From Deinandra increscens subsp. villosa (Eukaryota; Streptophyta; Magnoliopsida; Asterales; Asteraceae), in contig JBCNJP010000025.1 of NCBI GenBank assembly GCA_039602395.1, forward strand, positions 48,937,980 to 49,001,979: a stretch of DNA of 64,000 nucleotides, given 5' to 3'. Positions 46,085 to 57,349 of the stretch are shown here, piece after piece. The position numbers were made by a program, and so were the translations under genes. Numbering within the stretch: position 1 is the stretch's first letter; the number at the start of each line of letters is the position of its first letter. The notes beneath the pieces are model-generated. The model had not been told where the DNA came from. It searched no databases and worked only from the letters and a program-made list of their open reading frames with translations.

Positions 46085-47205
46085 ATGTTATTTGATTTAG
46101 CGGGTTCACGTATTCCAAGTTATGTTATTTGATTTATGTTATCGGGTTTGCGTATTTCAAGTTATGTTATCTGGTTCATGTACTTCAAGTAATGTTATTC
46201 AATTCATGATTATCAGATTCATGTATTTAGAGTCATGCTATTTGATTTATGTTATCGGGCTTATGTATTTTGAGTCATGCTATTCAATTCATGTTATCGG
46301 GCTCATGTATTTCGAGTCATGTTATTCGGTTCATGTTATCGGGTACATGTATCTGAATCTCGAGTGATGCTGATAGGTTTATGTTATCGAATTCAGTACT
46401 TCGAGTTGTGCTATTCGGGTCATGTTATCGGATTCACGTGTTTCGAGTCATGCTATTTGGTTCATATATTTCGAGTCATGCTATTCGGTTCATGTCATGG
46501 GATTCATGTAATTCGAGTCGTGTGTTTCTATTCATTATTATCGGATTCATGAATTATGAGTCATGCTATTCAGTTTTTGTTTATGGATTCATGTAGAATC
46601 GGGCTATTCGGTTCATTCTATCGGATACATATATCTTGAGTCGTGCGATAGGTTCATGTTATGGAATTCATGTACTTTGAGTCGTGCTATTCGGGTCATG
46701 TTAACCCAAACCTGTTACTCTAGCAACTATTACATCAAGACTCGATACATCAAATGACACATAAGCACTATGTACTAATAGTTATCGGATTCATGTGTTT
46801 TGAGTCATGCTATTCGGTTCATGTTATCAGATTCATGTATTTCAAGTCATGCTATTCGGTTTATGTTAGTGGATTCATGTATTTTGAGTCGTGCTAGTCG
46901 TTCATGATTATCGGATTCATGTATTCGAGTCATGTTATTCGGTTCATGTTACCGGATTCATGTATTTCGAATCGTGCTATTCGGTTCATGTTGTCGGATA
47001 TATGTATTTTGAATTGGGCTATTCGGTTCATGTTATCAGATTCATGTATTTCAAGTCGTGCTATTTGGTTGATGTTATCGGATACATATATTTTGAATCA
47101 TGTCATTCGGTACATGTCATCGGATTCATATATCACAAATCACGCAGTTCATTCCATGTCAGCAGATTCATGTTATTCGTAATGTACTATTCGGTTCATG
47201 CTAGC
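46085..47205 (+). repeat. 42-bp minisatellite, about 25 diverged copies in two blocks
   Basis: Unit of the form ATTCATGTATTTCGAGTCATG-CTATTCGGTTCATGTTATCGG. Blocks at 46085-46705 and 46775-47205 are separated by about 70 bp of other sequence. The unit length is a multiple of three, so frames stay open as a 14-residue repeat, but there is no sign of a gene. Confidence 0.85.
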
Positions 47206-47664
47206 TGTAACACTTGAATAGTTTTATTCGACTCATGGCATCCAATGTGTGGTATTTCTTTAATTCGTGGTACTCGATCTTGTTTGTTATCGATTGTTTT
47301 GTTGGTTGAAACCTATTTGTGCATAATTTTATCTTTCATCGCTTGGAATTTTCGGTTGTTTATCGTTAAGTTGGGTGTTGATCATCATTCTACTCTTGCT
47401 AAACTAGGGACTCATACGTGCTACTACCAGCGATTGTGTGTGATGCTAGTTTAGCATACGATCAATATTGGGTCGTGGGTATATGTCTTGGCTTTCAACG
47501 AGGGTGATTCGGATTCTGTCCATGTATCATGTCTCGTATGGTAAGCCGGATGTGAGTCACTACCCATCTAGTTCACTAGGACTTGACATTTTGCCTTGAT
47601 AAGAAGCCCGAAACTTCAAACTTTTGCTTATCATTGTTTATGATTGGTTATTTTGTTTAACTTA
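47206..47664 (+). other. H internal spacer, no gene recognised
   Basis: Unique-looking, mildly AT-rich sequence between the two repeat blocks. No motif recognised. Confidence 0.5.
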
Positions 47665-47845
47665 GTGATGATCTCTGTGAATCTAAGTTGTGTTCTTATT
47701 GGTGATGATCTCTGTGAATCTAAGTTGTGTTCTTATTGGTGATGATCTCTGTGAATCTAAGTTGTGCCCTTATTTGATATAATCTCTATGAATCTACGTT
47801 GTGCTCTTATTTGTGATAATTTTGGTGAATATAAGTGAAGCCATC
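47665..47845 (+). repeat. 37-bp tandem repeat, nearly 5 copies
   Basis: Units start at 47665, 47702, 47739, 47776 and 47813 (GTGATGATCTCTGTGAATCT...). The first two are identical and later ones diverge. Confidence 0.9.
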
Positions 47846-48454
47846 CTCTTCAGTGGTATATGTGTTGCAACCATTACTCACTCATTTCCTTTGACCCTGA
47901 GTCTCGCTCCTAAAGTAGGGGAGACTAAGGTCTTTTGTCATCGGTTGGTCATAGTGTGTTTCTCAGGTCTAACACTCACCTTCTGTGGAAAGCCCCTAAG
48001 TTTTGTTGTGTCGCATTCAATTGTCTGTTGTTTGGTTTGGGAATAGGTTATTATCCATAGGAGAATACTACTCATGCAAAGGTATTGAAGATGTGGTGGG
48101 TTAGTTGTGGTACACCCTATATATAGTCATCGGTAATGCCTTTAGGGTGCACTGGGAGTCCGACTGAGAGCTGTGTGAGTGTGTGTATCTCTGGTTGATG
48201 TATTGTATATTCATTTTCTTCTTCGTCGGCATTCCTAACCTAACCCTCGCGGTTGGTTAAAGTTTGACACCGACATAATTGATTCACTAATCGAGAATAT
48301 ATTCCTACCCTCGATGAAATATTTTATGTCGTACTATGTTGGTCTTTAATGTCAAATATGTTGGTTATTGATGAAACCCTTTTTAACTGCTCTTTTCTCT
48401 AAATTAATACGTCTCTTCTAATTTCAGGATGAAATTCCCTAAAGTAGGGGAGAC
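47846..48454 (+). other. H 3' noncoding region with duplicated purine tract
   Basis: CTAAAGTAGGGGAGACT occurs at about 47910-47926 and again at 48439-48455, where it precedes the LTR. The second is the functional-looking polypurine tract. No ORF. Confidence 0.6.
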
Positions 48455-48589
48455 TGTAACATTTGCATTTTACCCGGTTGTAACCCTAGCCCATTTTGAA
48501 GATCCATGTTTTCCTGATTTATGGATTAACAAGTGTCGAGAGAGTTTTCATGGTATTCCTAATGGATCTAAATGATTTATAATTGTTTT

Positions 48590-49190
48590 TTTGAAATACA
48601 ACAACAATAACAACAACAACAACCATACCCAGTAAAGTCCCACCAAAAGCAAATTGCTATTAGTAGGGTCTAGGAGGGTGGGATGTAGATGCTACTTCGA
48701 GGGAGACCCTCAACTCTAAACCATAAGGTAACATGTCCACGGAGCCGGACAGCGAAAGGTAAATGAAAGGAAAAATACACATGCAAGCACACACACACAC
48801 ACACAAAATAAGTAAATAAATAAATAAATAAATAAATAAAAATAAAGTAGAATAAAATAAAATATAAAATACATAAATATGATGATAATACATAACAAAT
48901 ATATTATAAATAATAGTACAGAATATAGAAAATAAAATAATAATAACTATCTCCTCTAGGGGTCCTTAGCCTGTATCTTGTGTCTCCACGATATCCTATC
49001 CTCGACCATGTTCTCAGAGAGGTGCAAATCTAGCAAATCAAGCCTAATACGTTCAGCCAACGTCAATTTAGGTCTACCTCACATTCTTTTCCCATCGACC
49101 GTGATGCTATCAACCGAATGAACAGGCGCAACTAACAACCTCCTCTTGACGTAACCAAACCATCTCAATCTTCCCTCTCGTATCTTCCTC
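48590..49190 (-). mobile_element. Truncated RTE-type LINE, 3' end
   Basis: On the minus strand the end of an RT-encoding LINE: RLRWFGYVKRR, APVHSVDSITVDGKR, GRPKLTLAERIRLDLL (about 49000-49190). A 3' tail of GTT repeats follows (plus strand CAACAACAATAAC, about 48597-48625), with the CCCAGTAAAGTCCCACC and GGGTCTAGGAGGGTGGGATG words typical of plant RTE tails. 5' truncated and broken by a stop; it inserted in the H LTR. Inside lie (AC)n and (AAAT)n tracts near 48789-48842. Confidence 0.75.
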
Positions 49191-49328
49191 GAATAAAAAA
49201 AGCGATTTGCAGTTTTTACATGATTTTGATACGTGATTTGGCATTTACCGGATATCTCGTATTTGAGCATCGTATGTCAAATTTAGTGTAATTATGAGTC
49301 TAATAATCATAAATCATGTCACGAGTCA

Positions 49329-49674
49329 TGAAAGTGCGTAAGCGGTGAATCGTCTACTCAATCATGATGAACACGATGAATTTCGAGTATGGATCATGAC
49401 CACAAGGAGTAAATACAAAGGATTTTGTATTGATATGCTTTAGAGAGAATACACACAAAAACACACACACACACAAAGAATGATCAATATTTTTTTTTGT
49501 TGTACACAAAGCAACTTGTATTTATACTATGTAATGCAGTCACGAATTGAAGACTAACAAACTGTGAGTTCGCTGGTCACGAACTCCTAGTTCGTGACTG
49601 ACTTCGTGAACAACATTCTTGCATCTTCGTCTTGTTCAGATACTTCACACGATGAACCAGAATATGCTCTAACA
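49329..49674 (-). repeat. 3' LTR of element G
   Basis: 346 bp. On the element strand it starts TGTTAGAGCATA, as in B. Palindrome CACGAACT/AGTTCGTG at about 49578-49596. Adjacent polypurine tract CGAGGGGGAGTT on the element strand. Confidence 0.88.
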
Positions 49675-50289
49675 AACTCCCCCTCGACGTGTGCAGTATG
49701 TTGTTTATCCCATACTATTGTATCTACAATCAAACTCCCCCTCAACTTGATGGTTAGTCCGATCTTGAATACTTGACAATGCAAAGCGTGTAAACTCCTT
49801 ATCAATATCTTCAGAAGACTTGAAGTTGTGACATTCTCTTTTCACTTCAGTACCTGACCAATATAAATAATCTTGGCGCAAAATGTCTCTCTTTGAGACT
49901 CCAAGATATATGTTTTGAAAAATGTTTTTTTCATATCTTGTGTCGATCAATCGAAAACAAACAAGAAATATATTTTTTTGGCTTTTACAAAGTATATGCT
50001 TGAACACACCAAAAATCTTTTTGATTTTTCTGAATTAAAATATTGAATGCAATACAAAATCGTACTCTTTTTTTTGTTATTTTGCTAGAAAGATCATGAC
50101 ACAAGATCATATCAGACATAACGCATCTACCACATATCAATTTCGACCTTAATCAGCATGCGAGCCAAGATAATTGCAAATACAATATTTATGTTTCTTT
50201 CAGCACGGACAAATCATATTTATGTTTTAATCATCCCTGATGAGTCATGCAAAAATAAAATAGAACCCCAAATACCTAGAAATCAGATC

Positions 50290-51595
50290 GGTCTTTATCT
50301 TTTCCAAATTACCATCATGAGTAACAAAATATTTTTGATCTTGATTAGAATTGCTTGTTGAAGTGTTAGCCAGATGAGCATGTTGACCAAAATTAGACTT
50401 GTTATCAGTTGAGTTTGGACATTCACGAGCAAAATGTCCAAATAGTGAACATTTAAAAATTTCACTTTTGATTTATCTAATCCAATCTTGTCATCTTGAT
50501 TCAATCTTTTCTTTCCGGTTCTATTAAAGAATTTCTTTGTTCTCCTGACAAGCATAGCATACTGCCAATTCAAATCCATTTCTTCTGGATAATCATAATC
50601 AATACTGATTATAATCTTCTTCAACTAATTCTGCATTATTGACTGCTCCAGTAATAACACCAAAGTATGAAGATACCAATATAGACATCAATGCCATATA
50701 ATCCTCAGTGGTTTTTACAGAAAAAGCATTTTGTGATGATGAATTTGAAACTGAAACATTTCAACTAGAAGAATAACCAGAATTGTCAGTTTTTTTGGCA
50801 ACAAATGTTGTAGGAGGACTTGGACTCAAAACACTTGATTTCACAGCATGAGTGGTAGAATCATTCTCTCCATGATACACAGAAGGTTTCTGAATTTGTG
50901 CAGGCATTGATTTGTTTACAGTCAATTCCATATCCCTTGCTTGCATTCTTTCAATTAAATCATTGAAAGATAAACCCATATATTATTTATCATGGGTAAT
51001 CATCATGATATAAGTTTCCTACTTTTCGGGTAATATTTCCAACAGTTTTTCTTTCAAGTTAGCTTCATCCTATTTGATACTCACCAATAACATCTCACTC
51101 ATCAAATGTGAAAACCTTGTAATCAGATTTGGAATGGTTTCATTTTGATAATGCCTGAAGTTATCAAATTCTTTCTTTAAGACCTTTTGTCGGCTTTTCT
51201 GGTACTGATCATTACCCTCACATCTTTCTTGTAACGCATCCCATTATTTTTTTTGCAGTATTGTATGCAGAAAACTGATGTAACAATTCTTTGGGTGATG
51301 CCATCGTCAAAGTTCCAAAAGCCTTTTGTTTAGCTGGACATGCCTTCTTTTGATCAGATGATAAACTTCTTTGTAAAATTGGTTTACCATTACCATTTGT
51401 TGGATACTCATATTGTTCAGTATACATCGTACCAACATACGCTTCGAATCGTTTTACCCAACTATGATAATCTTCCAATTTGAGTAATTTGGGAACTTTC
51501 TGACTTGTTCCAATTTCATTATCATAATTAAGTCAACATTGCATCGTGGTTTGCATCGAAGTTTGCATTGAAACAAATGCTTCATAATCAACCAT
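50290..51595 (-). pseudogene. Element G gag
   Basis: ATG at 51595-51593 (MVDYEAF). Matches the B and C capsid domain (LEDYHSWVKRFEAYVG, ALTMASPKELLHQFSAYNTAKK, NDLIERMQARDMEL) and a knuckle region near 50440, with several frame breaks and stops (near 51535, 51255, 51030, 50760, 50610, 50480). Similarity ends at an ITHD-type block near 50310, which is fused to the truncated 3' noncoding region. The C-terminal coiled coil is therefore deleted. Confidence 0.82.
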
Positions 51596-52099
51596 ACTTG
51601 AAATTGTTAAAAATCTGTCAACTAACTGAGTCAAATACATTGACAAACTAATAAAGTAACGAACTAAATTGCGAAGCGATCCACAAACTGAGTTACAAAG
51701 TGGCACTTCGTGGGTAACAAACTGAGTAAAAAAAAGTCAGACATGAACTAGATAATGAACTTAAAATGAACTAGGACTTCTTAGAAACGAACTGAGTCAC
51801 AAAGTCACATTTCATGATAGTTATTTCAGCGAAGTGGACCTGATCAGACGAACTCAACGAACTGAACCATTTTTTATCTAATTTTCGTGATTTTGGATGT
51901 TTTTGGGTGAGATTTTCAACAGTAGCTCAGATAAAATTGAGAGGATTGATTTAGGATTGACAATAACACCAAAAACACAGCAGAAATGATCAAATAAAAG
52001 CAAAAATACTCCAATTTATCAAAAACCGACACCAAACAAATTTGATACTCGATAAATAGCTAAGAAATGATCGGTAGACGAACCAAAAGCTCTGATACC
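51596..52099 (-). other. Element G leader and primer site
   Basis: Primer site GCTCTGATACCA (52088-52099, plus-strand view). The leader holds four exact CGAACT hexamers and many ACAAACTGAG or TGAACT variants (51620-51870). The hexamer core is that of the LTR palindrome. Confidence 0.78.
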
Positions 52100-52101
52100 A
52101 C

Positions 52102-52452
52102 TTGAAAGTGCGTGAGCAGTGGATCGTCTACTCAATCATGATGAACACGATGAATTTTGAGTATGGATCAAGAACACAAGGAGTAAATACAAAGGATTTT
52201 GTATTGATAAGCCTTAGAGAGAATACACACACAAAAAAAAACACACACATAGAGAATGATCAAGAATTTTTTGTTGTTGTACACAAAGCAACTTGTATTT
52301 ATACAATGTAACACTAGTCACGAACTAAAGTCTAACGAACTATGAGTTCGTTTGTCACGAACTCCTAGTTCGTGACTGATTCCGTGAACATCATTCTTGC
52401 ATCTTCGTCTTGTTTAGATACTTCACTCGACGAACCGGAATATGCTTTAACA
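52102..52452 (-). repeat. Internal (5') LTR of element G
   Basis: 351 bp, homologous to 49329-49674. Followed on the plus strand by AACTCCCCCTTGACG, i.e. the polypurine side of another 3' noncoding region, not by the target site. Confidence 0.88.
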
Positions 52453-53149
52453 AACTCCCCCTTGACGTGTGCAGTATCTTGTTCATCCCATCGTATCGTA
52501 TCTTCAATCAAACTCCACCTCAACTTGATAGTTAGTTCGATCTTGAACACTTAACGATGTATAATGTGTTTCATCTTTATCAACAGCTTCAGAAGACTTG
52601 AAGTTGTGACACTCATCTGCACTTTCGTACCTGGCCAACATATATAATCTTGGCGCAAAACGTCTCTTTGAGACTCTAAGATATATATTTTGAAAAATGT
52701 TTTTCGTATCTTGTGTCGATCAATTGAAAATAAACAAGGAATAAAATGTTTTTGGCTTTTACAAAGTTTATGCTAAAACACGCCAAATATCTTTTTGATT
52801 TTTCTAAATTGAAATATTGAATGCAATACAGAATTAAACTCTATTTTTTTTATTTTGCAAAAAATATCACGACGCGAGATCATATCAGACATAACGCATC
52901 TAGCACATTTCAATTTCTACTTAATCAGAATTCAAGCCAAGATAATTGCAAATACAACATTTATGTTTATTTCAGCATGGACCAATCATATTTATCGTTT
53001 TCAGGTATGCTTAAGGTAATTTTATCGTGCACTGATAACTCGGCCTCCACTCTATCATAAATGCTGGCAAATCATCATGTTTATCATATAGAAGCAATTT
53101 CTTAGAGATTTAATCATACTTGATGAGTCATGCAAATAAAGTAGAACCC

Positions 53150-53388
53150 CAAATACCTTGCAATTAGGTCGGTCTTGTGGACATGCAGAGAAAGCCCAAG
53201 TATTTGAGAAAATAAAAAAAGCAAAATTAGTTGAAGTTGTATAATTCAACAACTATCAGGTCGGCCTTGTGAGCACGTAGAGAAAGTCCGATGAATTATA
53301 CGAAACACCGAGAAAAATAAAGCAGAACCTCAAACCAACAACAATCAGGTCGATCTTTCAATATGCATAGAATGTCCGATCGTTTGAG
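53150..53388 (-). other. Tandem stem-loops, element G
   Basis: Three units on the element strand. 53329-53388: CTCAAAC/GTTTGAG with inner ATT-GAAA-GAT. 53239-53301: GTATAATTCA/TGAATTATAC with inner GCT-CACAA-GGC. 53150-53206: CAAATACTTG/CAAGGTATTTG with inner GTC-CACAA-GAC. The stem changes relative to B are compensatory. Confidence 0.78.
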
Positions 53389-54359
53389 AATATAAAGAAA
53401 ATCAAACAAGTTTAAATCTTTCAAAATGAAAACATGAATTCATCAGGATATCTCTTATTCTATTTTTGTCAGAATCATCACACATCATTCATCAAGAAAC
53501 AAATAACCAAAAATCACTAGGTAAGCATTATGTTTATATCTTACTTACAGAAATAAGATTAGTCATGCACATTCATAGATTATGCAAGTACCTACAGCCT
53601 TTAGACTTTATCTATCCATGACAGATAAACGTATATACTGATGTACTATCATTTCTCGCTTTTGTCGAATTAAGAAAATTTATCGAATCAATTTCTCAAA
53701 TTTTCATTTTTTTTTTATTTTCCATAATTTCTCCCCCTAAAATTAAACTAACTCTACTTTTTGAATATTCTAAATTTGTCTCCCCCTAAAAGTCATAACA
53801 TACTAAATCGAGCCATGAAACGTTGGTGATTTGCCCAAAAATGATACGTACGACAAAACCAACCAAAAAGGTGTTATGTGACCTTTTGTGAGTTATGTGG
53901 CTTATTTATATTCATTTTGAATGGATTATATGTGGTTAACATGATGTATTGGGAGATTTGGGTGAAAACAGGACTCGAAAACATCAAAAAATGAAGAAAC
54001 TGGAGCGAAAAGGGATAAACCGGAAAAAATGTAAATTCAGGAGGTTCTAGGCTTATGGCCTAAACCTAACCCTTGAGTTAGGCGATATGCATGTTTTTCA
54101 GTTTCTAGCAAACCCTAGTTTTCCTATATTTAAGCCACATTAGCCCCCATGCTCCTCATTTCTCACCCTGTAAACACCCAAAACGACTCACATTCTCTGG
54201 TTTTCATCCATTCTTGTCCAAGACCTTGGATTGGAGCTTGAAGTTAGAGGATCCAAGCTTGTTTCACCCCCTTTCATCCCTTCTTTTCAGTTTTTTGTAA
54301 GTTTCCTTCTTATTCCTTGAATTTTCTTGATCAAGATCTGAACTTTATCATGAAATTAG

Positions 54360-54660
54360 GTTAGATTAATGCTATGTATGATTTATGTTGATAGATCTAT
54401 GGATTATTTGATCAAGGTTGTAACTTTATGTCAAATTAGGGTTAGATCTTCATCATGCATGTTGCTACTTGATAGATCTATGAGATTTATGATCAAGATT
54501 GGAATTTTATGTTGAATTATGGTTAGATCTATGTCATGCATGTTGTTAATCACTAGATTTATGTGACTGATGATCAGGATTTGATTTTTATGTTAAATTA
54601 GGGCTAGATCTATGCCATACATGTTATTAATCACTAGAACTTTATGTGGAATTAGGGCAA
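54360..54660 (+). repeat. 81-bp tandem repeat, about 4 copies
   Basis: GTTAGATCTATGTCATGCATG-type unit starts at 54360, 54441, 54522 and 54603, with a shortened one at 54657. Exact 81-bp spacing despite sequence divergence. Confidence 0.85.
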
Positions 54661-54855
54661 GATCTATGTCATCCATGCTCGTTAATGTTAGGTATTGAAA
54701 TCTTCAGGTTCAAATTAGGGTTTTATGTACAAAATTTGGTTTTGATGTTAAATATAGGGTTGATCATGTTAAGTTATATGTTGATTAATGTTGTGATAAT
54801 ATCATACATGATGATTAGTCAAATTAGGTTGCCATGACAATTGATAGATTTTTGC

Positions 54856-54900
<45 letters not shown>

Positions 54901-55730
54901 CTTTATAATGCATACTAGGTTAAGGGTATTTTGGTCATGCAAAATTTTCTTAATTTTAAGACGCGTACATTTTAATAAGCCACATGTACAAGTTCATAAA
55001 CATATACTAGCTGAGTTTACTCATACCCCACATTGATTCTTAGATAAATTTTTTAAGTTCTCCCTCTCTATAAAATGAGAGAAAAGAGATTACATCAACC
55101 AAAATCTCAAACCAACAAATTGGCTTGTGAAATGATATGAATTGGTTCATCCACATTGAATATAGGATGAAAATCTTATCAAGTCTTTCCCCATAAATCG
55201 TTTAGACTTTAGCATAAAAGTTATATTTGAAATATGAATACAGGTTTGAATATGGTAATGGATATCCATCTTTGTTTTAGTATACATTATATTTTCATAT
55301 CTTTACCTTTTTCTTTATAAAAAAGATCTGATATTTTTCATCTATATATATTGAGTGGGTTTTCAAATATGAAGAGATATGGATCTTCACATGCTGTAAA
55401 ACTTCTTTAACCAGTTGGTATTATCATTGTTTCAGATTTATTTATCTTTTATGTGTAAGAGATGATTACCTGCGTGTTGCAGCGGGTTTCATTTATTTTT
55501 TTTATGTGTAAGTACTTTTATTTGTGCGATTGGACGACACTGTTAGGAGAAAGTAAATATGGTTTACATCAAACTTGGCAGACATATGGGGTCGGTTTCA
55601 TCTTCTCATGGTGTGAGTCTCAGTTGTTACCATAATAAACTTATATAATGTATAGAAGTCGTACAACCTTATTTGTCATTAAGGTTTCTATTAGTGCCAC
55701 CACCAGTCAAGTTAAAAGATGAAACAGTGG
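54901..55730. other. Low-copy-looking AT-rich region
   Basis: No ORF of note. 55040-55200 is repeated, diverged, at 63650-63820 (words CTATAAAATGAGAGAAA.GAGATTA, GAAATGATA, GAAAATCTTAT.AAG). It contains a decayed USE/TATA pair (55149-55198). Confidence 0.6.
55149..55198 (+). promoter_or_regulatory. Decayed snRNA-type promoter pair (USE + TATA)
   Basis: ATCC-ACATTG (one C missing) ends at 55158. CATAAAT starts at 55192, leaving 33 bases between, the same spacing as two better copies at 56451 and 63750. Confidence 0.35.
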
Positions 55731-56271
55731 TATACATCCTTCATCCTTCACAGTGAAGCAGGATCTTCAACAAACAATTGTGCTCAATTGAATCTACAGT
55801 CACCATAAAGGTAATTAATTTATTAAACCCCATTAATAAAATGTTTAACATTATAATTAATTGGTTAATTATTTTCTAGGAGTACCTTCTTGGGTTTTTT
55901 AGCATCTACCTTGGTGTCACCGGATTTGTTCTACAGCGGATTATCGTCGGTATTCTTCCCACCTCTGCGGCCGTCCTTTTTCAACAGAGGAGAGACTATC
56001 TCAAGCTTCTTGCGTTCTATTCGTTCCTTAATGCTGGCATGATCCACCTTTTCGGTTACCGTCAGCTTGTTGCCGACAATATTGGCGTTTACAGTTGCCA
56101 CACCTGCAGTTAGAAATCAAACAGTCAGATCTTTGCCGTGAGAATTATCGTCCTGTTTGACAGAAATTTGAAATCAGTAATTATGAGTGGTTTGAAATTT
56201 TTACATTTAAAGTTACAAATTGAACTTCTGACCTTTTTAGCACAACCATCGCAATGCAGATCGATTTTGAA
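55731..56271 (-). pseudogene. Degenerate HIPP-type heavy-metal-associated (HMA) domain gene
   Basis: Exon part 56271-56205 reads FKIDLHCDGCAKKVRSSICNF, with the metal-binding CxxC. An intron of about 101 nt (56204-56104; donor GTAAAA, acceptor CTGCAG with a pyrimidine tract) follows. The next exon (56103-55931) reads GNKLTVTEKVDHASIKERIE and IVSPLLKKDGRRGG, ending at TAG 55933-55931. Beyond the stop, NKSGDTKVDAKKPKK still looks like the Lys/Pro-rich linker of HIPPs. A second HMA start, LLKILLHCEG then TGA, lies at 55773-55741. Two-HMA HIPPs bind metals such as Cu, Zn or Cd and are usually C-terminally prenylated. The first Met is missing (an in-frame TAA lies just upstream) and the C-terminus is lost, so this is probably a pseudogene. 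A TATA-like CTATAAATATGC lies upstream near 56350-56366. Confidence 0.68.
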
Positions 56272-56450
56272 CTGATGCGGCGCCAATTAGATCAAAGAGA
56301 GAAGAGAAGGGAATATGGGGTTCACGGGAAAGGTAAATGTAGTGGAAAGAGGAAGAGTATGCATATTTATAGGAGAAAAAAAGTAAATTGAAAATGGAGA
56401 TGAGAACATATAACGCATGGTTTGAAACGGAAACACTTGTTAAACAACTG

Positions 56451-56502
56451 ATCCCACATTGCTCCTGAAAGAAAATCTCAACCCTTTCCATCTCTATAAA
56501 TA
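56451..56502 (+). promoter_or_regulatory. snRNA-type promoter pair (USE + TATA), no known snRNA downstream
   Basis: ATCCCACATTG (56451-56461) differs in one base from the plant upstream sequence element RTCCCACATCG. TATAAATA starts at 56495, 33 bases after it, the spacing reported for Pol II-type plant snRNA genes. The sequence after it does not resemble U1, U2, U4 or U5 starts. Confidence 0.42.
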
Positions 56503-56768
56503 AACCCAATGAGTTGGTAAAAAAATATGCTATATGGTCTCCTGATTTGTCTGTTAAACCGACTTTAGAGTCGATGAGTTAAAATTTTTAGAGTTCATCA
56601 TCTCACGGTTAGTTTGGATTTTATATTATAGGAACCGAAACTTTTGGTTTTGGTTAGGGTCAAAAACAAAACCGAATTAGGTGACCACGCCTAGAGAGAA
56701 TAGAAAAATAATAATAATAAGTTAGTTCAATTGGTATGTAGCATTTCAGGATGTACAAGATCATGAGT

Positions 56769-57118
56769 TGTTGATACATGATATGTGCATCGTGTGAAGT
56801 ATCAAACAAAGTACAAGATCAAGTCTAGTTAGGTCTGGCCGAACTAGGTCCGAACTTGTAGTTCGGACTGGCCGAACCTGAGGTTCAGCCGAAGCTCGGA
56901 CCAGCTAGTATATATAGATGTTTGGTCTTTGTAATTGTAGAGTTCTGAGCGTGAGAGATCTGTTAAGTGTGTGTATCTGAGTGTGTATTCTCTAAGTCTA
57001 TTTCTGAGTGTTTACTGGTTGTAATTGTTCTTCATTGATTAATAAAACAATCGGTTAATTACGTTTCGATGTCCGATTAGCTAGATCGAGTAGACGATCC
57101 GATGCTCACGCATTTTCA
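56769..57118 (+). repeat. 5' LTR of element C
   Basis: Palindromes GTCCGAAC/GTTCGGAC (about 56851-56871) and GGCCGAAC/GTTCAGCC (GTTCGGCC in the 3' copy). TATATATAG near 56910 is a TATA candidate. Confidence 0.93.
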
Positions 57119-57120
57119 AG

Positions 57121-57132
57121 TGGTATCAGAGC
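57121..57132 (+). other. Primer binding site, element C
   Basis: TGGTATCAGAGC two bases after the LTR. Confidence 0.93.
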
Positions 57133-57349
57133 ATTCTGGTTCATTCTACTGATCTGTGGTTGCTATTTTTGGATTTTTGAACCATTTTTCGTGATTCTCG
57201 AGTTTGTTTTCGTGTTGTTCATCAATTTTATCGAGTATTTGGTGTCAAATCTGTTCCTAAATCAATTTCTATCGGTTTTACTGATTCACAGTAACGAGTT
57301 TCGTCAAAATCAGTCTTTTTTCGCGCGTTTTTGAAAAATGAGTACGAAG

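Larger units (their letters stand above)
49329..53790 (-). mobile_element. Element G: gag-only Sirevirus relative with aberrant 5' end
   Basis: Target duplication AGTCA at 49324-49328 and 53791-53795. Removing G restores GAGTCA-TAACATACTAAATC, matching the empty site at about 44483-44502. On the element strand the order from the right is: 3' noncoding region (52453-53790, with stem-loops and purine tracts), LTR (52102-52452), primer site, leader, gag, a second shortened 3' noncoding region (49675-50290), LTR (49329-49674). The insertion's 5' end (TTTAGGGGGAGA) lies at a polypurine tract, not at an LTR. Pol is absent. The two LTRs differ at many sites, so the copy is old. Confidence 0.85.
44166..54900 (+). 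mobile_element. Element H: Gypsy-type LTR element without recognisable genes
   Basis: An LTR-like start at about 44166-44930 matches the LTR that begins at 48455 (GGATTAA.AAGT, CGAAACGTTGGTGATTTGCC, GGGAGATTTGGGTGAAAAC, TTTAAGCCACATTAG, CCATGCTCCTCATTTCTCAC). The second copy follows a polypurine tract GTAGGGGAGAC (48444-48454) and starts TGTAAC. Between them lies about 3.5 kb with no gag or pol and several tandem repeats. The right end fades near 54900. No target duplication found, so the limits are uncertain. Confidence 0.5.
48455..54900 (+). repeat. H right LTR, split by a LINE and element G
   Basis: Pieces 48455 to about 48590, about 49190-49328 and 53796 to about 54900. TATTTAAGCC near 54129 is a TATA candidate. 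The third piece includes an 81-bp tandem repeat (54360-54660) and a (TA)n tract (about 54858-54896). The outer end is not defined. Confidence 0.6.

Noticed and set aside
46122..47217. Open frames of about 80-108 codons over the minisatellite
   Set aside because: The unit length is divisible by three, so open frames follow from the repeat; no start context, domain or conservation.
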